A DNA stretch of 64,000 nucleotides from Oryzicola mucosus. Its GTDB lineage: Bacteria > Pseudomonadota > Alphaproteobacteria > Rhizobiales > Rhizobiaceae. The notes beneath the pieces are model-generated. The model made no database searches, had not been told where the DNA came from, and saw only the letters and a list, made by a program, of their open reading frames with translations. The stretch covers positions 1,008,501-1,072,500 of the forward strand of contig NZ_JACVVX010000001.1 in the NCBI RefSeq assembly GCF_014534685.1, read 5' to 3'. Each line of letters begins with the position of its first letter. Position 1 is the first letter of the stretch. The position numbers and the translations under genes were made by a program. This document shows positions 31,816 through 40,672 of the stretch, piece by piece.

Positions 31816-32574
31816 CTACACCCATATTGCTATGGGAATGCCATGGGCATCCCGGCCCGGCGGCGAGGGGAAACTTTGTGTTTCCCTCCGCTGGTGACGC
31901 TCGGCGATCAGCAGCATGGCGCAGGCATCGAGAAAATCGTCGTCTCCTGCGCCGCGCGGCGGCCGGGCCTGGAGAAACGAGGCGTCATAGCCGCGGCGCT
32001 GCAGAAGCTCGCGACGCTCCTCCATGCCGGGCGGATTGATCCGGCCTTTCACCTTCTTGGGCAGCGCCATCGCTTGTTCGTTATTCAGTCGCCAGAACGC
32101 CACTTCAGGATGGGATTCGATCACCTGCGTCCTCAACTCGGGACGCTCGATCAGCAAGGCGTCGATCTCGCGGATCTTGGAAAAGATGCCATAGGCCTGG
32201 ATTGAAACGCCTCTGGGCGGATCGGACAGGCCGCGCGCGACCGCGCTCGCCTTGGTGTGCCCGGCATACCAGGCTTCGAGGTTCGTGAAGGGAGCGGTGT
32301 CCGCATAGACGGCGGCGCGGGCGGGTATCGAAAAGACACTCGACTGACGCTGGCCGAGCAACGGCCGGACCAGCACCTCCGGACCGCGTCCGCCGCGTGC
32401 GGAAAACTCCGGCAGCCCGATGGGCATATCGACTGCAATCACCGCATCGTCCGGCAGGTTTGCGAGGAGTTCTGAAAAACTTGCGTGGACGACAGCCTCC
32501 GGTGCCGCATCCGGCGCCGGCCTGATCACCGCGACCCAGCCTGCCTTGCAGCCATCGACGCCGGCTGCCGTCAT
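31816..32574 (-). CDS. DUF429 family protein
   Basis: A 252-residue DUF429 protein. It begins MTAAGVDGCKAGWVAV and has IAVDMPIGLPEF, GRGPEVLVRPLLGQRQSSVF, VIESHPEVAFWRLN and DDDFLDACAMLLIAERH. The acidic pattern suggests an RNase H-like nuclease fold, consistent with predictions for the family, but no activity is established. It starts 2 nt after pdxY. Its last codons (from about 31900 down) run through hairpin-forming sequence, and the C-terminal residues SFPSPPGRDAHGIP look like a repeat-derived tail. Confidence 0.8.
   Translation of the reverse strand: MTAAGVDGCKAGWVAVIRPAPDAAPEAVVHASFSELLANLPDDAVIAVDMPIGLPEFSARGGRGPEVLVRPLLGQRQSSVFSIPARAAVYADTAPFTNLEAWYAGHTKASAVARGLSDPPRGVSIQAYGIFSKIREIDALLIERPELRTQVIESHPEVAFWRLNNEQAMALPKKVKGRINPPGMEERRELLQRRGYDASFLQARPPRGAGDDDFLDACAMLLIAERHQRRETQSFPSPPGRDAHGIPIAIWV
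31868..31886. repeat. Hairpin within the 3' end of the DUF429 gene
   Basis: The arms GGGAAAC and GTTTCCC are perfect complements around TTTGT, with further partial pairing outside (gaggg/ccctc). A second small symmetry, ATGCC-atg-GGCAT, lies at about 31837-31849. Together they resemble a two-hairpin repeat overlapping the gene's end; a convergent-gene terminator is the simpler alternative. Confidence 0.4.
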
Positions 32575-32576
32575 GA

Positions 32577-33464
32577 TCAGGCGCGCCGGTCGCGACCGGG
32601 ATGGGTGAGATGCCGCAGATGCACCATCGCCATGGGATGAGACAGGCTCTGCGAGTCGGTTTCGAGCTGCAACTCGTCGCCGCCGCGCTTGGCGGTGCGG
32701 GCCAGGATCTCGTAGACGGCCGCCGTGGTGGACTGCAGCGCCTTGAGCGGGGTGTGGCCGGCAAGCAGGCGTGCCAAAAACACCGCGCCGGTGAGGTCGC
32801 CCAGCCCGTTCGGTGGCCGATCGATGATCCTGTGTTCGGCGAGCAGCGCCTGAGACCCGTCGAGCAGGAGATTGCCGGTGCTGCCCGCCATCATCGCCGG
32901 CGCCGATGTCACCAGCATCGTCGAAGGGCCGGCATGAAGGGCGGCCGAGACGACGGATTTGATGTCGTCGAGCGAGGCCCCTGCCAGCCATGCCAGTTCA
33001 TAGCGGTTGGGTGTGGCGATATCGGCGATGGGCAGCAGCACGTCGCGCATCGCCTCGGCCACCGGTAGGGGCACATAGAGCCCTCCGAGGTCGCCCATCA
33101 CCGGGTCGCAGACGTAAAGCGCCTTGGGGTTGCGCGCCTTGACCGCGCGCACCAAAGAGGCGACCGCATCGGCCTGGGCGGCATCGCCGAGATAGCCGGA
33201 CAGCACGCCGGCCACCTCGCCAAGCCAAGGCGCGCGTTCGAGATCGCCCATCAGGGCAGCGAATTGGTCGGCCGGCGGCACGATGCGGGTCGCCCTGCCA
33301 TGGCCGGGATGCCAGGGCAGAATTACCGTGGGCACCGCCCAGACCGGAAATCCCAGCGTTTCGAGCGCGAAGACGGCGGCGCGGTTGCCGACCGACCCCC
33401 GCGCGACATGGCTTGAAATGACGATGACCGCTCGTGGCGTGTCCGTCAGTTCCATTGAACTCAT
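32577..33464 (-). CDS. pdxY: Pyridoxal kinase PdxY
   Basis: A 295-residue ribokinase-fold enzyme that phosphorylates pyridoxal in the vitamin B6 salvage pathway. Landmarks are SSHVARGSVGNRAAVFALETLG at the N-terminus, LYVCDPVMGDLGGLYVP, TPNRYELAWLAG, and the catalytic PNGLGDLTGAVFLARLLAG, whose GxGD aspartate is the base. It lies between a small membrane protein (5 nt upstream) and DUF429 (2 nt downstream), a likely three-gene operon. Confidence 0.94.
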   Translation of the reverse strand: MSSMELTDTPRAVIVISSHVARGSVGNRAAVFALETLGFPVWAVPTVILPWHPGHGRATRIVPPADQFAALMGDLERAPWLGEVAGVLSGYLGDAAQADAVASLVRAVKARNPKALYVCDPVMGDLGGLYVPLPVAEAMRDVLLPIADIATPNRYELAWLAGASLDDIKSVVSAALHAGPSTMLVTSAPAMMAGSTGNLLLDGSQALLAEHRIIDRPPNGLGDLTGAVFLARLLAGHTPLKALQSTTAAVYEILARTAKRGGDELQLETDSQSLSHPMAMVHLRHLTHPGRDRRA

Positions 33465-33469
33465 GAAAT

Positions 33470-33718
33470 CTATCCGCCTTGTATGATGTAGACGATCAGC
33501 CAGCCGACAATGGCAGTGGTGATCAGGAAGCCCAGAATGCGCCCGATGCGGGTTCCCATCTTTTCGATGGGGTCGTCGACGCCATCGGCCGAAAGATGCT
33601 TATGGAGACGATCCGACGTTCTGCCGACCAGCGACGCTCCGCCATCGGTCTCGCGTTCGACGCGTTCGATGATGCGGCGGGATTCTGCTTTTTCGTCGTC
33701 GCGCGGCTGCGCCATCAA
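33470..33718 (-). CDS. Small single-pass membrane protein of unknown function
   Basis: 82 residues: a hydrophilic N-terminal part rich in Arg, Glu and Asp, then one hydrophobic helix near the C-terminus (about 60-79, ILGFLITTAIVGWLIVYIIQ). I recognise no family, though similar small proteins precede pdxY in rhizobia. It ends 5 nt before pdxY. Either of the first two methionines may be the start. Confidence 0.68.
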   Translation of the reverse strand: MMAQPRDDEKAESRRIIERVERETDGGASLVGRTSDRLHKHLSADGVDDPIEKMGTRIGRILGFLITTAIVGWLIVYIIQGG

Positions 33719-33836
33719 AAAGGTCTCTCATGGGGCCGTGCGCGTCTGGAACACGCGATGCTCCGATGACGCCGGTTTTCTCTTTGCGCGATTGTGATAA
33801 TGCTGTGCCAGTTGTTGATTTGTCGAGGGCTTAAAG

Positions 33837-34472
33837 ATGCGCGCGTCAACCTTCCCGGCTTTTTCCCGGTCCCGCCTGTGGCCAGCGGTCGTGCTGCTCA
33901 TGCTGGCGCCGCTGCTGTCGGCCTGTGGCTACAACACCATTCCCACAGCGGAAGAAAATGCCAAGGCGGCATGGAGCGAGGTGCTGAACCAGTATCAGCG
34001 CCGTGCCGATCTGATCCCCAATCTGGTCGAGACCGTCAAAGGCTACGCTTCGCACGAAAAGGAAGTGCTGGAAGGCGTCGTCGAGGCGCGCGCCAAGGCA
34101 ACCCAGGTGACGGTGACGCCCGAAACGCTGAGCGACCCCAACGCGTTCAAGGCCTTCCAGGACAACCAGGCGCAACTGACCGGCGCCCTGTCGCGCCTGT
34201 TGGCGGTGGTGGAGAACTATCCCGACCTCAAGGCCAACCAGAACTTCCTTGCCTTGCAGGCGCAGCTCGAAGGCACCGAAAACCGCATCGCCGTCGCTCG
34301 TCGCGACTATATCGGTGCGGTGCGCGACTACAATCTGACGCTGCGCACCTTCCCGTCGGTGATCTGGGCCAAGCTCTGGTTCACCGATGCGCAGCCCTTC
34401 CAGAATTTTACCGTCGAGCAGGACAAGATGGATGCGCCGAAGGTCGAATTCGGCACCAGGTCGGGCGGCTGA
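33837..34472 (+). CDS. lemA: LemA family lipoprotein
   Basis: A 211-residue LemA protein. It has a signal sequence with lipobox LLSAC (C30), then the family core NQYQRRADLIPNLVETVKGY and a long coiled helical region ending in FPSVIWAKLWFTDAQPF. LemA proteins form membrane-tethered helical bundles of unclear function and often sit next to TPM-domain proteins, as here (gap 25 nt). Family assignment is secure; role is not known. Confidence 0.92.
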   Translation: MRASTFPAFSRSRLWPAVVLLMLAPLLSACGYNTIPTAEENAKAAWSEVLNQYQRRADLIPNLVETVKGYASHEKEVLEGVVEARAKATQVTVTPETLSDPNAFKAFQDNQAQLTGALSRLLAVVENYPDLKANQNFLALQAQLEGTENRIAVARRDYIGAVRDYNLTLRTFPSVIWAKLWFTDAQPFQNFTVEQDKMDAPKVEFGTRSGG

Positions 34473-34497
34473 CCTCAGCGGAACCGGTGAGCAGGGC

Positions 34498-35340
34498 ATG
34501 CGCATGACGGGGGCAGGTTTCCGATCATCGGCCTTGGCGGCGTTCTTGCTTGCCTTGGCGCTGATTGCCATCGTTGCACCGGTGCGAGCGGCCGAGTTTC
34601 CCGCTTTGACCGGGCGTGTGGTCGATACGGCCGGCATGATCGACCCGGCGACCGAAGCGGAGCTGACGGCGAAACTCGCCGCCTTCGAGCAGAAATCCTC
34701 CGACCAGATCGTCGTCGCCACCATCGACAGCCTCGACGGCGAAGCCATCGAACCCTATGCCAACCGCCTGTTCCGCGCCTGGAAACTCGGTCAGGCCGGC
34801 GAGAACAACGGCATCCTGCTTCTGGTCGCCAAGAACGATCGCCGCATGCGCATCGAGGTCGGCTATGGCCTTGAAGGGACGCTGACGGACCTGCATTCGA
34901 AGCTGATCATCGAAAACACCATGGTGCCGGCCTTCCGCGCCGGGGATTTTTCCGGTGGCATCAACAGGGCCGTCGACGACATCATCATGGTTGCCGAGGG
35001 CAATGGCGCGGAACTGCAGGCGCGCGCCGAACGCAACCAGCCGTCGCAGGACAGCGGCTTCGACTGGTTCGTCGTCATCTTCGTCGTGCTCTGGGCAACC
35101 ATCTTCTTCGGCGGATTTGCCATGGCCATCCTGCCGCGGATTTATGGACGCAAAATTGCGCCCGGCCGCTACACCTGGCTCGGCATGAATTTCGACTTCC
35201 GCAACAAGGGCGGATCGGGCAGTTCAAGCAGTGGCGGCTGGTCGTCCGGGCGGTCCAGCGGCGGCTGGTCATCGGGCGGCGGCGGTTTTTCCGGCGGCGG
35301 CGGATCGTCGGGCGGCGGCGGATCTTCCGGTAGCTGGTAG
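34498..35340 (+). CDS. TPM-domain (YgcG-like) membrane protein
   Basis: 280 residues: an N-terminal signal sequence (cleavage around residue 32, VRA-AEF), a TPM/YgcG domain (about 35-170) with VVDTAGMIDPATEAEL, VATIDSLDGEAIEPYANRLF and RRMRIEVGYGLEGTLTDL, one membrane helix (about 183-205) and a long Gly/Ser-rich C-terminal tail. TPM domains act in the periplasm; relatives include a photosystem II repair phosphatase-like protein. It is the second gene of the lemA operon. The tail is low-complexity, not a counted repeat. Confidence 0.88.
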   Translation: MRMTGAGFRSSALAAFLLALALIAIVAPVRAAEFPALTGRVVDTAGMIDPATEAELTAKLAAFEQKSSDQIVVATIDSLDGEAIEPYANRLFRAWKLGQAGENNGILLLVAKNDRRMRIEVGYGLEGTLTDLHSKLIIENTMVPAFRAGDFSGGINRAVDDIIMVAEGNGAELQARAERNQPSQDSGFDWFVVIFVVLWATIFFGGFAMAILPRIYGRKIAPGRYTWLGMNFDFRNKGGSGSSSSGGWSSGRSSGGWSSGGGGFSGGGGSSGGGGSSGSW

Positions 35341-35348
35341 GGACAAGC

Positions 35349-35984
35349 ATGACACGCAGCCTGACAGCAGACGAGCACGACAGCATCGCGAATGCGATCA
35401 GAACCGCCGAGGCGCATACCAGCGGCGAGATCTACTGCGTCGTCGCGCGCTCAAGCGACAGCTATTTCTTTCCCGCCGCCTTCATCGTCGGCGCCGGCAT
35501 GGTGGCGGCCAGCCTGCTCGCAGCCTGGGGGCTCGAATATTTCTGGTTTGCCATCCGCTTGCCGGTGTTCGTCGCAGCCCAGCTCTGCGCGATCGGCGCG
35601 GCGCTGCTCGCGCTCTGGCTTTGGCCGTCTCTGCGTATTCACTTCGTGCCGCATGGGCTGCGCTATCGCCGCGCCCATGCCAATGCGCAAGGCCAGTTCC
35701 TTGCGCGCAACGTTCATGTCACCGCAGCTCGCACCGGCGTGCTCATCTTCGTGTCGCTCGCCGAGCATTATGCCGCCGTCGTCGCCGATTCGGGCATCGA
35801 TGCGAAAGTCGGCCAGAGGGAATGGGACGGGATCGTCGGCGACCTGACAAAACAGGCCGCGGCCGACCGGCTTGCCGAGGGGTTCGTCGGCGCGATTTCC
35901 TCGGTCGGTGCCTTGCTTGCCGTGCATTTTCCGGTTGCGGAACGCGATATCAACGAACTCGACGACCATCTCGTCGAACTCTGA
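35349..35984 (+). CDS. TPM-domain membrane protein (second copy)
   Basis: A 211-residue protein with a short TPM-like N-terminal region (LTADEHDSIANAIRTAEAHT), two membrane helices (about 40-62 and 68-88) and a cytoplasmic or periplasmic C-terminal part with FVSLAEHYAAVVADSGID, typical of TPM proteins. It follows the larger TPM gene by 8 nt, so all three genes should be expressed together. Function unknown. Confidence 0.85.
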   Translation: MTRSLTADEHDSIANAIRTAEAHTSGEIYCVVARSSDSYFFPAAFIVGAGMVAASLLAAWGLEYFWFAIRLPVFVAAQLCAIGAALLALWLWPSLRIHFVPHGLRYRRAHANAQGQFLARNVHVTAARTGVLIFVSLAEHYAAVVADSGIDAKVGQREWDGIVGDLTKQAAADRLAEGFVGAISSVGALLAVHFPVAERDINELDDHLVEL

Positions 35985-36052
35985 CAAGGTTCCTCGCTTG
36001 CTCTGCAACGACTCTTTGCAACTTTCGATTCGGCGTTTATGGTTAAGCAACC

Positions 36053-36559
36053 ATGAACACGCTGCTCATCGATATCCGTAAGGCCGAACCCCGCGATGCT
36101 GACGCCATCGCGGATGTGCATCTTGAGGCGTGGCGCGGCACCTATACCGGCATCATTCCGCATCGTGCCCTGACGGCGATGATCAATCGCCGCGGCGGTC
36201 AGTGGTGGAGCAATGCAATCCGCCGCGCCTCCGGCGTGCTCGTCATCGAAATGGCCGGCGAAGTCGCCGGCTATGCCACGCTGGGCCGCAACCGCGCCCG
36301 CGAACTGCCCCAGCAGGGCGAAATCTACGAACTCTATCTGCGTCCGGAATATCAGGGCGTTGGGCTTGGCAGCCGGCTTTTCACCGCCGCCCGAACCAAG
36401 CTTGCCGATCATGGTCTGAAAGGGCTCGTCGTCTGGGCGCTGGAAGACAACGACAATGCGGTTTCCTTCTATCAGGGCATCGGCGGACGTGACGTCGCCG
36501 AAGGCGTCGAAATCTTCGATCAGAGGGCGTTGAAAAAAGTCGCCTTCGTCTGGGATTAG
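36053..36559 (+). CDS. GNAT family N-acetyltransferase
   Basis: A 168-residue GNAT protein. The acetyl-CoA pyrophosphate loop is YQGVGLGSRLF (about 101-111), preceded by the beta-4 strand EIYELYLRPE and followed by LVVWALEDNDNAVSFYQGIGG. It transfers an acetyl group to an amine of unknown identity. No partner gene is evident; it stands between the TPM operon and ppa. Confidence 0.92.
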   Translation: MNTLLIDIRKAEPRDADAIADVHLEAWRGTYTGIIPHRALTAMINRRGGQWWSNAIRRASGVLVIEMAGEVAGYATLGRNRARELPQQGEIYELYLRPEYQGVGLGSRLFTAARTKLADHGLKGLVVWALEDNDNAVSFYQGIGGRDVAEGVEIFDQRALKKVAFVWD

Positions 36560-36715
36560 ATCTGAACCGCCCCGTTTTCCCTCGTTTTGCTGGTAAAAGG
36601 CAATCGGTGCCGTGTTTCAGGCCGGTGTCGCGGCGTCATGCTGCGCCGAATAGTGCATTGCAGAAAGCCCGCAACCCGTTTATCGGAAGCCACCTTCAAT
36701 CCCACGGAGCTTCCC

Positions 36716-37252
36716 ATGCGCATCGATGCCATCTCCATCGGCAAAAATCCCCCTGAAGACGTCAACGTCATCATCGAAGTCGCAATCGGCGGCGAGCCGA
36801 TCAAGTACGAGATGGACAAGGAAGCCGGGACGCTGGTCGTCGACCGCTTCCTCTACACGCCGATGCGCTATCCCGGCAATTACGGCTTCGTCCCGCACAC
36901 ATTGTCGGGCGATGGCGACCCGATCGACGTGCTGGTCTGCAACACGCGCGAACTCATCCCCGGCTGCGTCATCAATGTACGGCCCATCGGCGTACTGGTA
37001 ATGGAAGACAACGCCGGCCAGGACGAAAAAGTCATCGCCGTGCCGTCGCCCAAGCTCACCCGCCGCTATGAAAACGTGAAGGAATATACCGACCTTCCCG
37101 AGATCACGATCCAGCAGATCGAGCATTTCTTCGAGCACTACAAGGATCTCGAGCCCGGAAAATGGGTCAAGATTGGCGGCTGGCACGGTTCTGACTATGC
37201 CAAGAAGATGATCGTCGAGGCTATCGAGCGCGCCAAGACCGAAGCCAAGTAA
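36716..37252 (+). CDS. ppa: Inorganic diphosphatase
   Basis: The 178-residue type I pyrophosphatase hydrolyses PPi to drive biosynthesis. Conserved active-site residues are in [42 protein letters not shown] (the DGDPxD motif) and [13 protein letters not shown]. The family start is [20 protein letters not shown], so codons open upstream to 36587 are not used. A strong terminator follows. Confidence 0.96.
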   Translation: MRIDAISIGKNPPEDVNVIIEVAIGGEPIKYEMDKEAGTLVVDRFLYTPMRYPGNYGFVPHTLSGDGDPIDVLVCNTRELIPGCVINVRPIGVLVMEDNAGQDEKVIAVPSPKLTRRYENVKEYTDLPEITIQQIEHFFEHYKDLEPGKWVKIGGWHGSDYAKKMIVEAIERAKTEAK

Positions 37253-37271
37253 GGCTTTCGTAAGGGGTGAT

Positions 37272-37297
37272 GGCCGGCAACCGCCGGCCTTCTTGTT
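37272..37297 (+). terminator. Terminator downstream of ppa, between convergent genes
   Basis: The stem GGCCGGC/GCCGGCC has loop AACC, followed by a T-rich tract (ttcttgtt). It starts 19 nt after the ppa stop and reaches the stop codon of the convergent hypothetical gene. Confidence 0.85.
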
Positions 37298-37884
37298 CAG
37301 TCCTGCCGCGAGAATTCCGGGATTGGCTCTCCCACGAAAACGCGTTCATCCGCGCCGCAGGCGAAGTCTCGCGCCTGCCGGTCGGCTATGATGCGCGCCA
37401 TGTCGTTGGCGTCGGGCTTGCCGGTGGCCATGACCAGGCCGACGACGCAGCCATCGGCTTCGCCCGGCTGGCCGATCTTGGAAACCACCAGGATCTCCAG
37501 CTTCTTGTCGTCCTCGTCGGGGTCGTGGACGAACCAGCGGCGGATGGTTGCGAAGGGCAGTTCCATGCCCTCGTAGGTGGCGAGGCGCCATTCGATTCTC
37601 GGACCCGCCGAATTGAAGCCTGAGAAACTCTCCCATGCGGTTTTGTCCGCTCCGGGAAAGCCGTAGACAATGCTTTCGCGCATATCGTCCACCGACAGGA
37701 TGACGGGGAAGCCGCGATAGCCGTTGCAGACATAGTTCGAGAACGTGCCTTCGCCTTCCGTCGCACGCTCGGTGACCGCGCAGTCGCGATCGATATCGAA
37801 TTCCGTGTAGGCGCTTACGATCTCTTCGGCTTCGGCGGAGCCGGACAACGCAAACAGCAGAAGTGCGGCGAAGAACTGTCTCAT
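37297..37884 (-). CDS. Secreted protein of unknown function
   Basis: 195 residues with an obvious signal peptide (MRQFFAALLLFALSGSAEA, cleavage after residue 19). The mature protein has paired cysteines (DRDCAVTE, NYVCNGYRG, DGCVVGL, DFACGADE) that could form disulfides in the periplasm. I recognise no specific family; comparable secreted proteins occur in rhizobia. It starts 26 nt after the DUF167 gene on the same strand and may be its third operon member. Confidence 0.78.
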   Translation of the reverse strand: MRQFFAALLLFALSGSAEAEEIVSAYTEFDIDRDCAVTERATEGEGTFSNYVCNGYRGFPVILSVDDMRESIVYGFPGADKTAWESFSGFNSAGPRIEWRLATYEGMELPFATIRRWFVHDPDEDDKKLEILVVSKIGQPGEADGCVVGLVMATGKPDANDMARIIADRQARDFACGADERVFVGEPIPEFSRQD

Positions 37885-37910
37885 CGGTGACCTCCCCGTT
37901 TCAGCGGAGA

Positions 37911-38240
37911 CTAGCCCGACTTCAGACCCATTCCTAGAGATGACAGTGCCTGTAGAACGGCATCAGCATGGCCGTCGACATGGACGGTCTTGAGACGGGA
38001 TGTGCCGCCGGCGACCACCGTGACCGACCGCGTGGGCAGCGACAGCACATCGGCCAGAAGCCGCTCAAGCGCTGTATTGGCCGCGCCTTTCTCCGGAACG
38101 GCACGAACGCGCGCGGCAAGATGGCTGCGTCCGTCGGCAGTCTGTTCGATGCCGTCGACGGCGTCGCGCGAGGATTTTGGCGTCAGCCGCACGAACAGGT
38201 CGATCCCGCCGGATTTCGCCGCACGGAAGAAGTCGGACAT
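37911..38240 (-). CDS. DUF167 / UPF0235 family protein (YggU-like)
   Basis: A 109-residue protein with the DUF167 pattern: LFVRLTPKSSRDAVDGI, LAARVRAVPEKGAANTALERLLA and VTVVAGGTSRLKTVHVDG. Its E. coli relative YggU is encoded beside YggT, as here: its ATG directly follows the YggT stop codon. Function is unknown, although the G-x-x-S-R-x-K motif suggests nucleic-acid or protein binding. Confidence 0.92.
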   Translation of the reverse strand: MSDFFRAAKSGGIDLFVRLTPKSSRDAVDGIEQTADGRSHLAARVRAVPEKGAANTALERLLADVLSLPTRSVTVVAGGTSRLKTVHVDGHADAVLQALSSLGMGLKSG

Positions 38241-38540
38241 CTAAAGCGATGAATAAAACATGGGTTTTACGGACGTTTCCAGAAACTGCTGTATGAAGAA
38301 AATAATCAAAAGCACGACGATGGGAGAGATGTCGATTCCACCCAGATTCGGCAACATGTTGCGGATCGGCCGCAATACAGGTTCCGTCAGCCTGTAGAGC
38401 ATATTCCCGATCATACCGACAAATTGATTGCGGGGATTGACCACGTTGAAGGCGTAGAGCCAGGAGAAAATCGCGGAGGCAATAAGAATCCACCAATAGA
38501 TACTAAGAGCGAACTGGATGGTATTAATAAGCGCGATCAT
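38241..38540 (-). CDS. YggT family membrane protein
   Basis: A 99-residue protein with two transmembrane segments. Landmarks are [51 protein letters not shown] and IFFIQQFL. YggT proteins help osmotic adaptation and may be linked to division-complex or thylakoid organisation. The start [13 protein letters not shown] was chosen over an upstream one because the first 22 codons there lack family residues. It abuts the DUF167 gene. Confidence 0.93.
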   Translation of the reverse strand: MIALINTIQFALSIYWWILIASAIFSWLYAFNVVNPRNQFVGMIGNMLYRLTEPVLRPIRNMLPNLGGIDISPIVVLLIIFFIQQFLETSVKPMFYSSL

Positions 38541-38622
38541 GCCTGTCTCCTGAACACAGCGACATGTAGCGACTGGGGCGGAGGGCGGCAAGCCCATGCG
38601 CCGCACATCAGCAAAAGTGTCC

Positions 38623-38651
38623 TTGACAGCCGTGGGGCCGCATCAATAATT
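38623..38651 (+). promoter_or_regulatory. Sigma-70-type promoter of tRNA-Ala
   Basis: A consensus -35 TTGACA (38623-38628) is followed, 17 nt later, by ATAATT (38646-38651); AATAAT with 16-nt spacing is an equivalent reading. The tRNA begins 15 nt after. Confidence 0.7.
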
Positions 38652-38666
38652 GCGCCACCTGCTGAT

Positions 38667-38742
<76 letters not shown>

Positions 38743-38796
38743 GCAGGTCATCAAGTCGTTGATATTCCTAAAAACCCTTTGATTTCAGGTGCCTAT

Positions 38797-38817
38797 TTTG
38801 TGAATATAGTTCACAAA
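38797..38817. repeat. Inverted repeat just inside the putative island
   Basis: The arms TTTGTGAA and TTCACAAA are perfect around TATAG, 55 nt after the tRNA. Recombinase core- or arm-type sites often look like this; a terminator for the tRNA transcript is the alternative, though no T-run follows. Confidence 0.45.
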
Positions 38818-38878
38818 TCTGGTGCACAACTCGGAAAAATCGTGCCCAGAAAAGCCAATCACCTCGCTGGGGCGACTC

Positions 38879-40672
38879 TCACTTACGGTCGTGACCCATA
38901 TCGAGCTCGGCAAGCTTGTCAGTGACCGATTTAAGAAGCCACTCGCGCTCACCAAGAACACCCACGTCTTTCATGCGCTGCAAAACTTTCAACGCCTCCT
39001 TTAGGTGTTGCTGTCGATATTTTGCGACTTTGGAAAGATCATAGTGAGCCTTCGCAAGGCTGAACAGGAACCGCGTATTTTCAGGAAACTGCCGAGTTAG
39101 CGCTGTATGCTCATCAATGATAAGACGAGATGTCTCGATGGAACCGGAAATGTCACCACTGTTCAGTTGATTCACGCTTATCTTTGCCATGGCATCAATC
39201 ACGGCGAGTCGTGCCTCAGCGCTCGAAGGATCGCGATCGACCAACCTTTTTGATATGTCCAGGCTTTCCTGCAAATGCAACCGCGCAGCCATCAGGTTCC
39301 ATTGCGCCTGCTCAGCCCAGCCCAGCATGAAAAGGCTGCGGGAGATGCGACGCATCAAGTCGTCGTCGGATATTGTGCTGGCCGTGATCTCGCGTCTGAT
39401 CCATGCATGAAGCGCTGCTGCTCGAGCAAGCGCTGCGTCGACAGCGACACGATCGAGTTGTGTTCTGGCGATGCCAGCGTCTGCGAGATGGGTCTCCGCC
39501 TCCGAAAGCCGACGCTCTAAAAGGTTCTTGGCGAGTTCCTCGCTTGACGTCGCATCGATCGCCGCTGCTTGGCTCAGTTTGAGCCTTGCCTCTGCAAAAG
39601 AGCCTTGCTCCAAGGATGTTTCAGCCTCACTTCGGAGCCGCATGACCGCCGGATCAGCAGCGCCCAACGCCTTGAACCTGATTTGAACCTCCGAATAGGC
39701 GCGTGCAGCCTCTTCCAGTTTATTAGAGCGGTCCACAGGGGTGAGACTTGCGAGGTTTGCCGAAAGAAGGGACCCGTAGAGCGGTGCCAACGGCACGTCG
39801 TTCCTGGCCGCTGTTTGCTCCACCTCGCTGCGAAGCGCCGGAGTAAGCTCTGCCATGGCTAACAGCAGCCGCTCTCGCTCGGATAACACATATCCGGTGT
39901 CGGCCGCGAAAAAAACCTTTGGAAGTCCGCTCTCGACGTAGGGCAGTTGGGCTCCCTTCGACGCTGCGTAGACCTCCTGCTGGACGAGGGTGAGCACAGA
40001 GCGAATTTCGAGGCCTTCTGTGCCGACATGCCGCGATAGCGCTGTGGTGAACGGCGAGTTATCGCCATCTCCATCGGACGCAACCTGACCGGGGGCGGCG
40101 GCAAAGCCAAAAAGAATATTGTCTGCCCGCCCCACGCGGCCCAGTCCTGGCCGAACAGCTTCCTTCAGTTTTTGCTGTACAGCCTTCGCGCCACGTCCTG
40201 CTTCATCAACAATTCCGAAGGGGTCGTTCCGGCAGGCGTCCAGCAGCACAAGGCCCACCTTGCTGATTGAGGCGATAGCATCTCTAATTTCTTCGAGGGG
40301 TAGCGTCGATGCTCTGAAAGAATCTAACGATGAAATGTCAGCATCAACGGGCAACAAGCGATTGTCGCCACTAATTTCGACCCCGTGACCTGCAAAATAG
40401 ACCAGCGTGACATCCGCACCTGCTGCATCTTGCCGGAAGTCGTCCAGCGCGCGCCGCATGCGCTTGAGATCGCGGTTAGTTTCAAGGGAAACTTCGAAGC
40501 CGAGCTCACTAAGAGAGCGTTCGATCAGCCGAGCGTCATTTACCGCATTGTCGAGCTTACGCATCGAGCGGTACTCACCCGATCCGAACACAAGGGCGAG
40601 CCGACGTTCCGCAGACGCTGAAAAGGTGGATATAGCTAGAATTATCAACGCCCAAAATATGCGCGCCATCAT
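38879..40672 (-). CDS. Caspase-like (peptidase C14 / metacaspase) protein with helical repeat C-terminus
   Basis: 597 residues: a signal sequence (about 1-21), then a caspase-fold domain (about 23-255) with the catalytic dyad H96 in VYFAGHGVEI and C147 in LLDACRNDPF. The substrate pocket segment follows (FGFAAAPGQVASDGDGDNSPFTTAL). The C-terminal half (about 270-590) is alpha-helical, rich in Ala/Leu/Glu and TPR-like. It should be an exported cysteine peptidase with Lys/Arg or Asp preference. Codons and base composition look AT-richer than the neighbours. It lies alone between tRNA-Ala and a copy of the tRNA end, pointing to lateral transfer. Confidence 0.85.
   Translation of the reverse strand: MMARIFWALIILAISTFSASAERRLALVFGSGEYRSMRKLDNAVNDARLIERSLSELGFEVSLETNRDLKRMRRALDDFRQDAAGADVTLVYFAGHGVEISGDNRLLPVDADISSLDSFRASTLPLEEIRDAIASISKVGLVLLDACRNDPFGIVDEAGRGAKAVQQKLKEAVRPGLGRVGRADNILFGFAAAPGQVASDGDGDNSPFTTALSRHVGTEGLEIRSVLTLVQQEVYAASKGAQLPYVESGLPKVFFAADTGYVLSERERLLLAMAELTPALRSEVEQTAARNDVPLAPLYGSLLSANLASLTPVDRSNKLEEAARAYSEVQIRFKALGAADPAVMRLRSEAETSLEQGSFAEARLKLSQAAAIDATSSEELAKNLLERRLSEAETHLADAGIARTQLDRVAVDAALARAAALHAWIRREITASTISDDDLMRRISRSLFMLGWAEQAQWNLMAARLHLQESLDISKRLVDRDPSSAEARLAVIDAMAKISVNQLNSGDISGSIETSRLIIDEHTALTRQFPENTRFLFSLAKAHYDLSKVAKYRQQHLKEALKVLQRMKDVGVLGEREWLLKSVTDKLAELDMGHDRK

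Noticed and set aside
35215-35340. Tandem-repeat-like GGC/TCC tract
   Set aside because: It is the Gly/Ser-rich C-terminal tail of the TPM protein, a usual feature of the family rather than a separate repeat.
38743-38878. Possible integrase start between tRNA-Ala and the caspase gene
   Set aside because: Short plus-strand frames show no tyrosine-recombinase residues and there is no room for an integrase.
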